Part shown: one piece after another, positions 12,638 to 24,274 of the stretch
Layout of the letters: each line of letters opens with the position of its first letter
How positions within the stretch are numbered: the stretch's first letter is position 1
Assembly (NCBI GenBank): GCA_024734495.1
Contig: JALMQS010000225.1
Location: 14,480,096 to 14,544,095, forward strand
Length of the DNA: 64,000 nucleotides
From: Forficula auricularia
Taxonomy: Eukaryota; Arthropoda; Insecta; Dermaptera; Forficulidae
Reading direction: 5' to 3'
Made by a program: the position numbers and the translations under genes
Notes under the pieces: model-generated
The model's database searches: none
What the model saw: only the letters and a program-made list of their open reading frames with translations
What the model was told of the DNA's origin: nothing

Positions 12638-13530
12638 GTGAGTTTGTTTGCTTTAAATTGAGAATCTGAGAGTCCAAAAGTGCCAATTTTTAAGTGATTT
12701 TTTTACTAGTCTAATTTCAATCAAGTATTTTAACTAAAATTTTGAAAGAAATATCAAAATAAGTTCATTCTCTCTTATTGAACGTTAAATAAGAACGAGT
12801 TTGATAGGTTAAGTATTTTGGAATATGTGATCATTTTTCTGCTGCCTGACGGCCTTTGGGCAGGTCCAAGTCATTCAGCTAGTGAAAATTCAGTCCCCAG
12901 AGTAACATGTAACATTATTAAAAAATATGTAAACCCCTTGTTTAAGGCTCAGTGAATAGCTTAGGAGGATCCCCAGAAAAGCTATAAGCCCTACAAAGAA
13001 AACATGAAAAATCACGCATGACTTGTGTAATTGAAAAAAAGGTGTTCTGAGATCCATAAATCAGTGAATTAAATAAAGAAAATGAACAACTTACTTTTCA
13101 TTTTGTTGGTAAATTTATTAATATAAACGAAAAATATTGCCTAGCTGTTGCGAGTGTATAGCGTTCAGCCTAGTAAATGAATCATAGAGTCGATAATTAT
13201 AATTGAATAGAAAATATAGTGAGTGATTCGAATCTCTTTAAATAACGAATAATTATCTTCTTTGAAACTAATAATTAACTTTTTTCCTTTTATTTTTTAG
13301 TTATTTTTTATTATTATTCAACAAACTATATAAAAGAAACTATCAAAGTAAAGGAAAAAGCATACTTTTACCAAAATTGGCTGTTTTGAGCAATTTTCAA
13401 TATCATTTTTCTTAGGGATGGAACTGGAATTATGCATTTTTGTCTCTTATTTATTTTTAATAATTTTTAAGGATTTAGGTGTCGGTTCTAGGTGAAACAT
13501 TATAAGTAACTTATTTATTTTTATCTAAAC

Positions 13531-13929
13531 CAGAGGGTCCCCAAATTTTTTAGAGAGATAGGACCACATGTGAACATTGAAAACTATGGACGGGCCGGAT
13601 ATAACATATTATATGGAAATTATATTAATAATACACTATTATATGGCATTAATATTTAATATAGTGAATATTTGGGAATTAATTCTGTCGTAGCCCCTGG
13701 CCTGATGGAAAAGTTTCAAGGACCAGATTTGGCCTGCGGGTAGAGTTGCCACCCGTACTTTTATAATAAAATATTGTACGTTATTTCAGGTAATTATACT
13801 ATAAACTTTACGAGAACAATAAAGTACGCGAAAATACTTTATTTCGGATGATTTGATTTTTTTGGGAATGAAAAAAGGAAAATAATTAAACTGTTGTCTC
13901 CACCGGAACTGACTAGGAAAATTCACACG
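13531..13929 (+). mobile_element. 5' fragment of the same hAT family
   Basis: About 400 bp closely similar to 14641-15030, including the same flanking octamer ATCTAAAC (13523-13530). It is cut off at GACGAATTTTT-like sequence by the element at 13930-14618. The shared flank implies a local duplication after insertion. Confidence 0.8.
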
Positions 13930-14618
13930 AATTTTTACTTTACCATACAGGGTATGGTCAAGTATTGTAATCGTGTATGAAAAAAGTGATTTTTTTCCTA
14001 CTTTTTTCGAAATATCTCAAAAACGGCTGAAACTATTTTGATTTAAAAAATTGAGCAAAACCATGACATTTCAATCTACAAAAAAGCTCTAATAAGTGAA
14101 CATCTAAAAAATTGTATTTTTCGAGATGAAATTATTGTCTGTTAGTCTGTCTGTTAGTTTGTCTGTTAGTCTGTGCGTTACCAAATTTTTGTGGACGAGC
14201 TAGCTCAAAAACTAGTTTGAATATCGGAACCAAATTTCATAATTAGTTTTGGTCCATTGAGATTAAGAGCTGATTAGATTTTGGTGCATATCGACCCTAA
14301 ATTAAGGGGGGTGGAGTGGGGGTTAAAAATTAAAAATCTAGGCCATTTGAGCAAACTCAACCAAATTATGTATACATAATCAGTGGGACACTAGAAGTTT
14401 AAAAATTCAAAAACTGACCGCCCAAAATGGGGTGGGGGGGTGTAGGGTCAAAAAATGAAAATCTTGGCCATTTAACAAACTCAACCAAATTTTGTATACA
14501 TAATCAGTGGTACACCAGAAGTATAAAAATGCAAAAACTAACCCCCCCCTTACATGATTATAAATAATTTTAGGGGCCAGGTTGTATGGTAAAGTCAAGT
14601 GGATCCCCACGTCAGAAC
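13930..14618. mobile_element. MITE with ACTTTACCATACA-type inverted ends, copy b
   Basis: Inverted motifs ACTTTACCATACA (13937) and TTGTATGGTAAAGT (14582-14595). The interior has ~120-bp diverged tandem units with G-rich tracts. Closely similar to 11800-12637. No coding sequence. Confidence 0.7.
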
Positions 14619-14640
14619 ACTTATTTATTTTTATCTAAAC

Positions 14641-15925
14641 CAGGGGTCCCCAAATTTTTAAGAGATAGGGCCACATGTGAACATTGAAAACAATGGACGG
14701 GCCGGATATAACATATTATACGGAAATTATAATAATAAACGCTATTGTATGGCACTAATATTTAATATAGCGAATATTTGGGAATTAATTCTGTAGTAGC
14801 TGCTGGCCGGATGGAAAAGTTTCAAGGGCCAGATTTGGCCGCCGGTATGGTTACCACCCGTACTTTATAATAAAGTATCGTACGTTATTTCGAGTAATTA
14901 TTCTCTATACTTTACGAGAACAATAAAGTACGTGAAAATACTTTATTTCGCATGATTTGATTTTTCTGGGAATGAAACAAAGAAAAAAATTAAACTGTTG
15001 TCTTCACCAGAACTGAATAGGAAAATTCAGACGAATTTTTTATTATTTATTGACAAAGTATTAGAGTACCTAAATAAATGGGCTGATTTTAATGACACAA
15101 ACTGGTTATTTAAACTTGACAATATAAATTTAAAGAGCCATGTTGAATTTGATATTTTTTTTTTGGCTTTTCGGACTTTCTAGCCATAAGCCAATTATTT
15201 ACGATACTATTGTATATATTGTTTTAAAATGTCGAGTCTCCACACCCTCGAGGGTCGAGATTTTAGCCGGATGCCTCGAAGTTGGATTCGAACCCGGGTC
15301 CACTTGGTAGGCAAGCTGACACGCTACCACTATAGCGTAACCCAGCCCCCTGAATTTGATATTATTGTTAATATAATCGGAAATTTAAATCTGGAAAAAC
15401 CTGATATGGATGATGTTTATGGAGAAATTGCTTTATTGAACAAACTTTATGATCAGATATATAATTCTAAGGGTTTTTCGGAATTATCTACTGCACAAAA
15501 ATGGCAGCAAGTATTTATTAAGGCTGATGATAATTTTTCAAACTTGTATAAAGTAATTTCATTTTTAATGTCTATTCCTTCGATATCAGCATTCACAGAG
15601 TGAGTTTTTTTCTGTGATGAATAGGCAAATGGCGAGATGAAAGAAACAAAGCGTCTCAGAACCTTATAAAAAATGAATTACTTATTTACTTTAACTTAAT
15701 TATAGACTGTAAAGATGCTGTGCAATTGTTTAGCAATGATAATAAATAATTTTATAAAACTTGCGAAAAGCAATAAAAATATGTTTTTAAATATAATGCC
15801 AAAGAAAAATAAATGATACTTTATTTTGACACTATCTACTTTTTTCTTACTTTTAATCACCAATGTACTTTAATTGCAAAAAAAGGTGGCAACCCTACCT
15901 GCGGGCAGCAGTTTGGGGACCCCTG
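14641..15925 (+). mobile_element. hAT transposon, defective, with nested SINE
   Basis: Termini CAGGGGTCCCCAAA and its inverse TTTGGGGACCCCTG, flanked by a perfect 8-bp duplication ATCTAAAC (14633-14640 and 15926-15933), both standard for hAT. Two coding blocks (about 14998-15156 and 15351-15600) form one frame split by the SINE. They end LSTAQKWQQVFIKADDN and SFLMSIPSISAFTE, the hAT C-terminal dimerisation region, after which stops break the family's ERVFS-type continuation. Only the C-terminal part of a transposase is present, so it is non-autonomous. Confidence 0.9.
15157..15350 (-). mobile_element. tRNA-derived SINE nested in the hAT ORF
   Basis: On the minus strand it has a tRNA-like head with a box B (CCCGGGTTCGAATCC) and a GCCGAAAAGCC tail ending in oligo-A (plus-strand T run at the left). 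A perfect 13-bp target duplication TGAATTTGATATT flanks it (15144-15156 and 15351-15363). Same family as the copy at 8026-8215. Confidence 0.88.
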
Positions 15926-16377
15926 ATCTAAACCATGGTATATTTTGAAATAATTTTTTCACAAGAAGCTACTGCCTCAAAGATCGATAACAACTTATTT
16001 AAGAATTGAAAATTCGTGAAAGTTCACCATTTAAGAAACGAAGCAACTAGCAATCGTTTTATGACAAGTCTCTAAATAGCTAGAAAGCTGGAACTTTACA
16101 CAATCATGCAACTTATTAATAGAAAATTGCAGGCCAAATTTCAATTTTATAACTAACAAGCGTTCCTGAACGATAGCAATTTGATTTTTTTTTTTGGATT
16201 TTCAGCAACTAATTCATGTTAACGGGAGAATGGTGTAGATTCTTGGTGAAACATTTTAAAAATTAAGGAAAGAAAATTTTTGAAAATTTTTTAGAAACTT
16301 TTGAAAATTTAAAATATAAAAACTAGGTAGGTTTCACATAAATTAAAGATCAGATGCTTGTTTAGTACGACTCTATT

Positions 16378-16416
16378 ATATTATATTTCGGGATATAAGC
16401 CCATCTTCAGGAGTTC
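16378..16416 (-). ncRNA. Hammerhead-like motif, family C
   Basis: Minus strand CUGAAGA (16404-16410), stem II GGG/CCC, GAAA (16386-16389), then AU-rich sequence without a clean cleavage position. Inside a fold-back with GGTGAAACAT-type ends. Confidence 0.5.
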
Positions 16417-16960
16417 ACAAAGGACACTTTACTGGTGTGTACCTACCTAGTATTTTATATTTTAAATTTTCAAAAGTTTCTAAAAAAATTTCAAAAATTT
16501 TCTTTATTTCAACTAATTTGTGGTTTACGTCCTAAATTAAGGTGTGTAAACTATGTAACGTTTTGGAGACTTATAGAACTTTACAAATTTTCTACGATTA
16601 TTCTGTAGAATCTCATGAATAAGTTATTTAAAGCATTTTTTGAAATCGATCCCTAAATACCCGAACTGGCGGCAAGAAAGTAAAAAAATTAATCATTAAG
16701 TGAATTCTCAGCCTAGGTAAAATTAAAATTTTACTCAGTTACTCTGTAGAATCCTATAAAAAAACTGTTTTCAGGATTTATTGGAATCCGACATATATTT
16801 GAAATTTATGAAATTTTGGACCAGTTACTCGAGAGATCCTATGAATAAGATGATTGTAAAAAATTTAAGTTAATTTCTAAAATCAATAATTAGGTATAAA
16901 TTTTTGAAAATTTATAATGGGAAAATAAGGACAAGTTTTTGTGTGAATTTTTTATTTATC

Positions 16961-16999
16961 AGACTACGTCTCGTCGACTTTGCTGACTTCTTCAGGGCT
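16961..16999 (-). ncRNA. Degenerate hammerhead, family D
   Basis: Minus strand AGCC, CUGAAGA, a 3-bp stem II, GAGAC instead of GAAAC, and a damaged 3' stem I. Probably inactive. Confidence 0.5.
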
Positions 17000-17281
17000 T
17001 CAAATAGTCTAAATTTTCTTGTTATCTTTAAAGTTGAGATTTCTTTATGTAAGGATCAAAAGAAAAAGAATTCTATTCTGTTATTTAAAAAGAGTGTTGC
17101 CTGATTCTATTTATGTTATTTCTGTTTTATATCTAATGTAATTATTAATATAAAAAGAAAAGAAATAAAAATTGTTTATGTGTATGTGCCAAATTTTTTT
17201 TGAAATTTATGTTTCTGATGGTCTTCAATGGTAACGAAGATAACAAGAAAATTTAGATGAATGTGTGGTATGACTATTTGA

Positions 17282-17320
17282 AGCCCTGAAGAAGTAGGCA
17301 AAGTCGACGAAACGTTGGCT
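17282..17320 (+). ncRNA. Hammerhead ribozyme, family D
   Basis: AGCC (stem I), CUGAAGA, a weak stem II, GAAACGUU, then GGCU pairing with AGCC. A mutated inverted partner with GAGAC for GAAAC is at 16961-16999. Confidence 0.68.
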
Positions 17321-17354
17321 GATAAATAAATAAACTGCAACGGATCGTTGCTAA

Positions 17355-17890
17355 ACTTTATCCAATGTACTATTTTAATCTGGGGTAAAGTACTTTAAAA
17401 TGTAATTTTACAAAAAACTTTATATGGCCTTTTTTGTGGTCCTCAAGGTACTTAATTACAATATTAAATTTCATCAAAATTGGTTTAGTCATTTTCAAAA
17501 TATTTAGAAAAAACTAAAAAATTACTCATGTTTGTGGGCCGATATGTACCAAAAACTAATCAGTGCTTCATTTTGTTAATATAATGCTAGGTTTTCTATT
17601 TCATATCAATCAGTTGTACGGTGTGGCAAAAATCATGGACGAAAAAAACAATAACATCCATCTATCCGTACGCACTTCCTGAAAAAATCACACTTTTTGG
17701 CCTTTCGACGAGACCCCATATAATTTTTGGCAAAACCGTCACGTGTTAAAATTCAACCTAAATGAATACTACAATTTGTGACTTTAATTGAGACCATGGG
17801 TTCCTTAGTCTTTACCTGAGGAATCTTTGAAGTCGCGCTTGCCATGAGATCGATTACAATACTTTACCCATGCTTCGCATTGGATAAAGT
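17355..17890. mobile_element. MITE with ACTTTATCCAATG inverted ends
   Basis: 13-bp ends ACTTTATCCAATG and CATTGGATAAAGT. It sits inside an older fold-back (arms near 16900-17340 and 17895-17945). A second copy in the opposite orientation is at 36003-36532. No coding sequence. Confidence 0.75.
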
Positions 17891-19021
17891 AAAAAGTCAC
17901 ACATAAAAACTTGTCCTTATTTTCCTATTATAAACTTTCAAATTAATACAAATTATGGACGGAAATGATAATAATAGTAAGTATATAGTTTTTGATCTGA
18001 AGTTGAACCAAGCTTTTGGGGATCCGGAGGCGTCGCTCGGGAGGCCTACCTGCGAAGGGCATGCTAACGACTGGTACAGCTAGTACAATTATAAACTAAC
18101 CTTAGAATAATAAAATAAATAATAAACCAAAGTGAATAAATTTTACCTCTCATTATGCAGGCGTTAATATTCCCATAAATGTCTGCCTATTGGAATGAAA
18201 CCAATATGTTGAACTAGGGAAATGAGAATCAACACATTAAATGATGAGAGTCGTCGATATTCATAATTGAATACAAAACAAAGTGATTGGAAAAGAAGTG
18301 GGGGCGTGGCTTTTAATATGATAAAAAAATAAATCTAACCACTTTTATTTATTTCATTGAAAAAGGATTATGATCACAGTTTAATAAACTATTCATTTTC
18401 ATATTTTTCCCTAAGAAATGACAAAATAGAATATAATTCTTGCTGTATATATTTTGGTAAGTATCAATACATAATATATAATATTAATGGTCGTATGTTT
18501 TTGTTCTTTTGGCTTCGTGATGGATTGATTCGGCAATTAATAAAATAATATTCTTGTTTACGAGTATGGTATTTAAACGCCCTTGGGTTTCATCTTTTTT
18601 ATCACTATAACCCCTACCACTAAGGGGTGTGTCCTGTCGATTTTTCCTCGAGGTATTTCAACCTAAGCCTAAACCACAATCTCGATTGATCTAGGATCAT
18701 TTTTCTCGTAGAAGTGACAAACCTTCATATTATGAGAAAAAAAATATTAATTTAATATTAACTATTATTTCTATTTATAGTTTGATTTTAATTTACTAAG
18801 GTCAAACTAATTATTTCGTTGACTAAATAAAAGAAGACAAAAAGATAATTAAATAATTAGAGTAGATTAGTTTAACACGTAATGAAATGTAGTATTTTTC
18901 TGGAAAGTGTTTTACCGGGGTGCTTAGTAAGGAAGTCAACTCTGAAGCACAGATTTGCGGGAAATCGATAATTCAAATGCAGGACGGAGATGAAAAAAGT
19001 GGGACCTAGCAAAATTTTACC

Positions 19022-19613
19022 TTAAGAGGGTTCGTGACTGTTTATCATTTTTATAAGAAAATTCTCAAATTTTTACCATTGAATCATTGATGTATTAAAT
19101 GTTTATGCCCGAAATTTGAAGTTGATCGTCTGTCCCATTATCGAGAAATAAATTATTAAAAAAGCCCTTTTAACATGGAAGTAAATGGACCGAGCTTTTA
19201 AAAGGGCTAATACCATTTTCAACAAATTTATACAGATCAATAATTAAACTTTTATGAATCGAATGATACATTTTTCACTAGATTTGACAGTCTAGTTAAT
19301 TAGTTATTCATAAATGTAAAAAATAAAAAGTTATTTGCAGCCAACAGAATATAACAAAAAACACTAGAGTAGAATTCCAACTTTATTTCTTGAAATCGGT
19401 TTTGTGTTAAATAAATGTTTTTATAATGAGAAAAAATTTATCTCAATATTCTTTTTATTAATATTTTCAAAACAAATATTTTTATTCGAAATTAACCTAA
19501 TTATTAACAATTTTTTTTAATTAAAAAATTTAGTAGGGAGCTCTCAGTCTGCAGAAAGACAAAAGATTTTTTCGAAGATCAACCAGATAGATAAGCTGTC
19601 CCGAACCTCCTAA
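19022..19613. mobile_element. ~600-bp MITE with TTAA ends, copy 1
   Basis: Begins TTAAGAGGGTTCGTGACTG and ends CTGTCCCGAACCTCCTAA, imperfect inverted ends. Closely similar to 28660-29284 and 39428-40035. AT-rich interior with no coding sequence. Confidence 0.8.
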
Positions 19614-20770
19614 GTATAGGAAGACATAAAATTTACAGAAAAAGTGAAACACCGGAAGGTTTATTTTTAGAGTTAGTAAAATTGATCACACTTGTTTTGG
19701 TACCTATAGATTCGTAAATCGAAACCGAAGGCCCGGGAGTCATCTAGTTTAAAATAATATTTAATAGTTTGAATATTTGAAAATTAGTCGTATAATTTTG
19801 ACAATCACTTTTACTTAGAAAAAAGGGCGGCACATTGAACAGGGCCTAGGGCAGCATCGAACCTAAATCCGCCCCTGATTATTTATCATACATCTGCACT
19901 CCTCGTATTTTAAAATGAAATAAAAAATTCTTACCGAATAGTTTCAACTCGGATTCTAAAGTGTATTTGTCAAAAATTTGAAGGAAGGAACCCAAAATTG
20001 CGTTAACGACTTGTATATTTTTTTTGCTCTTCGGGAACTAAATATTTTAGCCATTTGCCTTAGTTATATGTCAATTCACTAAAATTTTTGGATATAGGAC
20101 CGAGACTTGAAATGGTTTCCATATTTTCCTCCAATAGTAATATTTTTTTTCATTTTTCTTATTTTTTTAAACTTTTTAACCTAGAACAAAATTATGTTTG
20201 TTGATAAATAAAATGAAATTCCCCCCCCCTCCCCCTGTGAAAAAGAAATGCTCTGAATGTTGAAGAGTTAATTAAAATAATAGAATAAAGGTAAATCACA
20301 TTTGTATTATTATAAGTATATTAGTATATATTTATTTATTTGTAAAAATCTAACATACAAAATAGGCTACATTTTAATCACTACTTCACAATGACAAAAC
20401 AACAAAATTACAAGTATTTCAGTCAAGATTTAATTAACATATATAATAAAAATATTAAAAAAGAGGTAGACAGTCAGTCAAGATTACATTCTGGAAAGAA
20501 AGAGAAGGATTTAGGAAAATAATATTTTTATATAATATTATAAGGTGATCAACCGTACTCTTATAGAGAGTTTTATACTTTTAAAAGCTGTAATTCAAAA
20601 ACACTCGTTCACTTCTTTTGTACTCATTTTACTTCTAAAAACAAACGATTACACAACTCTACAAAAAAATGTTTTTCTTTGTCCTAAAGTTTATTTCATT
20701 GTGCACCAAAATAAAGGAAAAGTACCTATATTCCATATACCATAAAGTTTGCTTTTGTATTGGTTATATT

Positions 20771-21165
20771 AATAATAAACGACGAAAAATGCCATTTGAC
20801 CTATTTTCGAGATCCATTAGATATTAAACAGCATAATATTTGAAATCAAAATATTTTGTTGACGTAGTAGAAAACAGCTTCCTCTTTGATTTTCAAATTA
20901 CCACTTGTTTGCAACTCAATTAAATTAGTTATAACTGAAAAACTAAGACCTTGTGTTTTTATCTATGTTTATTATCCTTTATAATCACGTAGTTATAACC
21001 CGAGTTCTAATTGAGCTAAAAAAGCAAGGCTTAATTTGACAATCAAAGAGGAAGCTGTTTTCTATTATGTCAATAAAATATTTTTATTTTAAATATTGCT
21101 GCTTATACTAATGGGACTCGAAAATAGGTCAAAATGGCCTTTTTCGTCGTTTATTATTATTATTA
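20771..21165. mobile_element. ~395-bp fold-back MITE
   Basis: AATAAACGACGAAAAATGCC at the left returns as GGCCTTTTTCGTCGTTTATT at the right. Inner arms GAAAACAGCTTCCTCTTTGA also pair. No coding sequence. Confidence 0.75.
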
Positions 21166-21477
21166 TAACCACTACAAATATCTCCAAAATAAGAGCTAAT
21201 CGGTAATTTTCATGGTGATTTTTGAATTCAGTAGGTGGAAATACATAAGAATCAGCTATTTTTGAGCCCGAGGCATTTTCATTGTTATTGTACGCAAATG
21301 CATTCGTTTTATGAAGATTGCGAGGATTCCCTTTAGATCCAACAAAGGGATTCGATAACTTTTAAGGAGATAGGTGATGGTTCTAGGTGAAACATTTTTA
21401 TATAATAATAAAAATTGCGTAAAATTGCGAGGTAGGATTCACAAAAAAAGGAAATAAAACAAAAATGAGTTTTTAAT

Positions 21478-21516
21478 TCGATGTATTTCGAGGTGTTAAC
21501 CCATCTTCAGGAGTCA
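21478..21516 (-). ncRNA. Hammerhead ribozyme, family C
   Basis: Minus strand CUGAAGA (21504-21510), a stem II hairpin of GGGUUAACACCUC type, GAAA (21486-21489), AU-AC-AU as 2-bp stem III, C17 at 21480. Lies next to a GTGAAACAT terminus (about 21385). Confidence 0.6.
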
Positions 21517-21654
21517 GAGAAAACTGAATATAAATTGGAAAAAAGTGATTCAGTGAAAATGGTATTTATTTACTAAATATGAAAGATTTCTTAGAAAATC
21601 ATAAGATGGTGTCATCTATTAAATCTGATGAAGTGTATTATTTTAAATTATATG

Positions 21655-21750
21655 TCTGAAGGGTTGGTTTTTACCCCCTTGGGAATCGAACCCGAGTGCC
21701 AGTAACAGCAGCCTGGGCCATCTGGCTCACCTGTGAGGTGCGAACCTCTC
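21655..21750 (-). mobile_element. tRNA-like SINE fragment in a fold-back
   Basis: Minus strand: GAGCCAGATGGCCCAGGC, then CTCGGGTTCGATTCCCAAGG (box B). Flanking sequence on both sides (about 21560-21650 and 21820-21935) is inverted. Related fragments occur near 1550-1680 and 62190-62280. Confidence 0.45.
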
Positions 21751-22119
21751 TGACATATGTAAACGCGTTAAATATTGTACTCAAAGATTGTTATCTTAAT
21801 TTGTAAAATTTCGCAATCTAGTGATTCTAAATCTTTCATATTTAATTACGATTCCCGATGGGGTAAAAAACCTTCTGACATATGATTAAAAATAATCCAT
21901 TTAATAGATGACACCGTCTTATGATTTTCTATTTACTAAATACTCTAAATTAAGTAAAATTAAAGAGGTTCTACGGGTAAGTACATTCGAATGAATATTA
22001 ATTATTATTGTTAAATGAAATGTTGAGTTTTTCCTGTTTCTTTTTAATTTTAAATCAATATTACTCTTTCAAACTTACTTGACATTTAACTTTAACAGTG
22101 GACAATCACAACTATCTGT

Positions 22120-22352
22120 AAGGACACTAGTTACAGTTTTAACGGTTAAATTCAATCAACATGGGGTATGCTTTTGACATGTTTTAAGAAAATTCAGAAT
22201 TATCCAAAAAAATTTATTCAACGCAAAAAATATGATGTCAAGAATTAAAAGTTATATAAATTTAAAATAGTATTAATTTTTATATTATTTTAAAAATATA
22301 TATAGTCGAATGGAGAAGACTCAAGTTTTTTTCACACAACCCCGATCACAGT
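22120..22352 (+). repeat. Direct repeat, left copy (partner 23692-23925)
   Basis: About 235 bp sharing GACACTAGTT..GTTTTAACGG at the start and GAGAAGACTCAAGTTTTTTT at the end with the partner. Between them lie a LINE end, a hammerhead fold-back and a MITE. Confidence 0.8.
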
Positions 22353-22360
22353 TTCTTAAA

Positions 22361-23035
22361 TAAATAAATAAATCTTTATTCCTCGACCTGCTTAGAGGCA
22401 CAAGTCCTCAGTGGCTAGGTCCTCCAAACATCAATACAATCTAGCTACAATACATTAACAAACATCAATACAAATTAACTACAACAATTTAACAAATAAT
22501 AAACAAGTACAAAAAAAGAAAAAATAGAAATGTATGCTATTAACAAATAACATGACCATAGATTTCCATCAAAAGACAAAAAGTAATTTACAAATTCCGC
22601 GCAAAAACCCGGTATCAGGAGCAAGCGACGCATTAGCCATCCCGGCATTTGCCATAAGTTAAGGAAACCTGTTCAAAACCTTAACAAGGTTGGTATAACC
22701 TCTCTCTACCTCAGCTAATCTCTGCTTGTGAGAACTAAATAAAATTTTGTACAGCTCTAGGACTTTAAGACTTGACAAAATTTATAATTGATTTAATCAT
22801 AGGAGACAGAGGACTATAATCCCAAGTAGTAATAAATAGACTGTTCCACAAATCAATGCCAGATCCTACAAATGAATGAAAACCTACATATTAATATCTG
22901 AATTAACTAACTTGTAGGAACCAGACCTATTTAAATTAATACCATTTTTCCCTAAATCCTTATAATCTAAATAACCATCTAAATCATCCTCATAACAAAA
23001 ACCACCACTAGTTTCACTAGTCCCAGTCCTGGATT
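22361..23035 (-). mobile_element. LINE 3' end (jockey/CR1-like), frameshifted
   Basis: The plus-strand start is an AAATAAATAAATAAATC tail, so the element reads on the minus strand. Coding pieces include NLNRSGSYKLVNSDINM, then SFVGSGIDLWNSLFITTWDY with a stop, a pattern (F....LWNSL, then a final helix) common at the end of LINE ORF2. The two pieces are separated by a frameshift. Lies downstream of Gr copy 2, inside a pair of ~235-bp direct repeats. Confidence 0.55.
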
Positions 23036-23119
23036 GACTACTCCCTTTCAACCATATTATCTAAAAAAATTATTTTAAAAATAAATAAAATATTTACCTT
23101 AGCAAAGCAGAGATTTCCA

Positions 23120-23372
23120 TTTAAATTGAAAGTTTTTGCCGAGATGTAGCAGAATTTTTTATATATTGAAGGTAACAAAAAAGTGTGTCTTCTGCTGGAA
23201 TTATAAATTTTATTTATTTATAACGAGACTATAGTTTCGAGGGCTTTGCCATACATTGTAATAGACTGATGAAGAGGGCACAGCCCTCGAAGCTATAGTC
23301 TCGTTATAAATAAATAAAATTTATAATTCCAGCAGAAGCATTATCACTCTTTTTATTGTCTCTCTTCAACAA
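23120..23372. repeat. Fold-back element, hammerhead family A
   Basis: Left arm broken after TTTCGAGGGCTTTGCC, right arm carries the near-complete ribozyme, the reverse of the other copies. Lies between the direct repeats 22120 and 23692. Confidence 0.8.
23260..23306 (+). ncRNA. Hammerhead ribozyme, family A, one core-adjacent change
   Basis: CUGAUGA at 23266, stem II GAGGGC/GCCCUC, GAAGC in place of GAAAC (15.1 A to G, which could still wobble-pair with U16.1), CUAUAGUC. A half copy in inverted orientation lies at 23221-23250. Confidence 0.6.
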
Positions 23373-23427
23373 GATTTCCATATTCCAGTCTAATTCAAAA
23401 CCAACCCGTGCTTTTCCTATCTCTAAG

Positions 23428-23570
23428 GGCCAGTTGGTATGTCGGTTGATAAACTCTTTTTAAACGTTGACAAAGGGTAAAACCTTATAATTCACCTTGT
23501 GCCGGGTGGGATGGCAAATCAACCCATTGTCAACGTTTAAAAAGAGTTTACCAACCGACATACAACTGGG
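23428..23570. mobile_element. 143-bp fold-back MITE
   Basis: Arms of ~45 bp, including CAGTTGGTATGTCGGTTGAT and AAACTCTTTTTAAACGTTGA, are repeated inverted at the other end with few differences. The loop holds AAGGTGAATTATAAGG in the opposite sense. Confidence 0.75.
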
Positions 23571-23691
23571 AAAGAAGAGTTAACAAACCCCCGTCTCCCC
23601 AAAAGAGACAAAAAAAGAACTAATAAAAACCTACCAAAAAGCTTCAAATTCGTAAAACAGTTTTTTGTTTACCCACTAGACTTCAAAGAGT

Positions 23692-23925
23692 ACGGACACT
23701 AGTTGCTGTTTTAACGGTTAAATTCAACATGGGGGATGCTTTTGACATGTGTGCGCATTAGAAGGAAATTCAGAATTATCCAAAAAAATTCATTCAACGC
23801 AAAAATATGATTTCAAGAATTAAAAGTTAGAATAATAGTATTAATTTTTATATTATTTTAAAAATATATATAGTCAAATGGAGAAGACTCAAGTTTTTTT
23901 CACACAACCCCAATCACCATTTCCA
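23692..23925 (+). repeat. Direct repeat, right copy (partner 22120-22352)
   Basis: Near-identical to the left copy apart from small indels. Ends about 350 bp before the stop of Gr copy 2. Confidence 0.8.
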
Positions 23926-23990
23926 ATGAAATTCCTTTCGTACTCCTTTTGTACGAAAAATAGTTGGTCGCCTTATTTTATAGGTATAGG

Positions 23991-24148
23991 CGAGGGGTGA
24001 ACCGCGACTTAAAATCGTGTACACCTACTTCCACTTCCACTTTCATTTCCAACAATAGATGACAATAGATTATCTAATGAATTCCAAAGTAACTCCAAAT
24101 AATTGCAAAGACGGTGTACACCTAATTCCAATCGCGGTTCACCCCTCG
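23991..24148. mobile_element. 158-bp MITE, hAT-like, copy 1
   Basis: Inverted ends CGAGGGGTGAACCGCGA. Flanking octamers GGTATAGG and GATATAGG match at 7 of 8. Lies about 130 bp past the stop of Gr copy 2. Second copy at 44872-45024. Confidence 0.78.
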
Positions 24149-24274
24149 GATATAGGTAACTATTTCACACTTTTATGACTAGGACTTTTCATTGATTTTT
24201 TCATGTTAGTTTCATCTATATCTATCTATTTATGTAAATATCACGTTATAATAAAATAAATCAAATTCAAACAT

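Larger units (their letters stand above)
10408..22119. other. Between the Gr genes: repeats only
   Basis: Apart from the elements listed separately, I see AT-rich sequence and several GTGAAACAT-ended fragments (13480, 16240, 21380). The missing first exon of Gr copy 1 should be here but I could not identify it. Confidence 0.55.
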
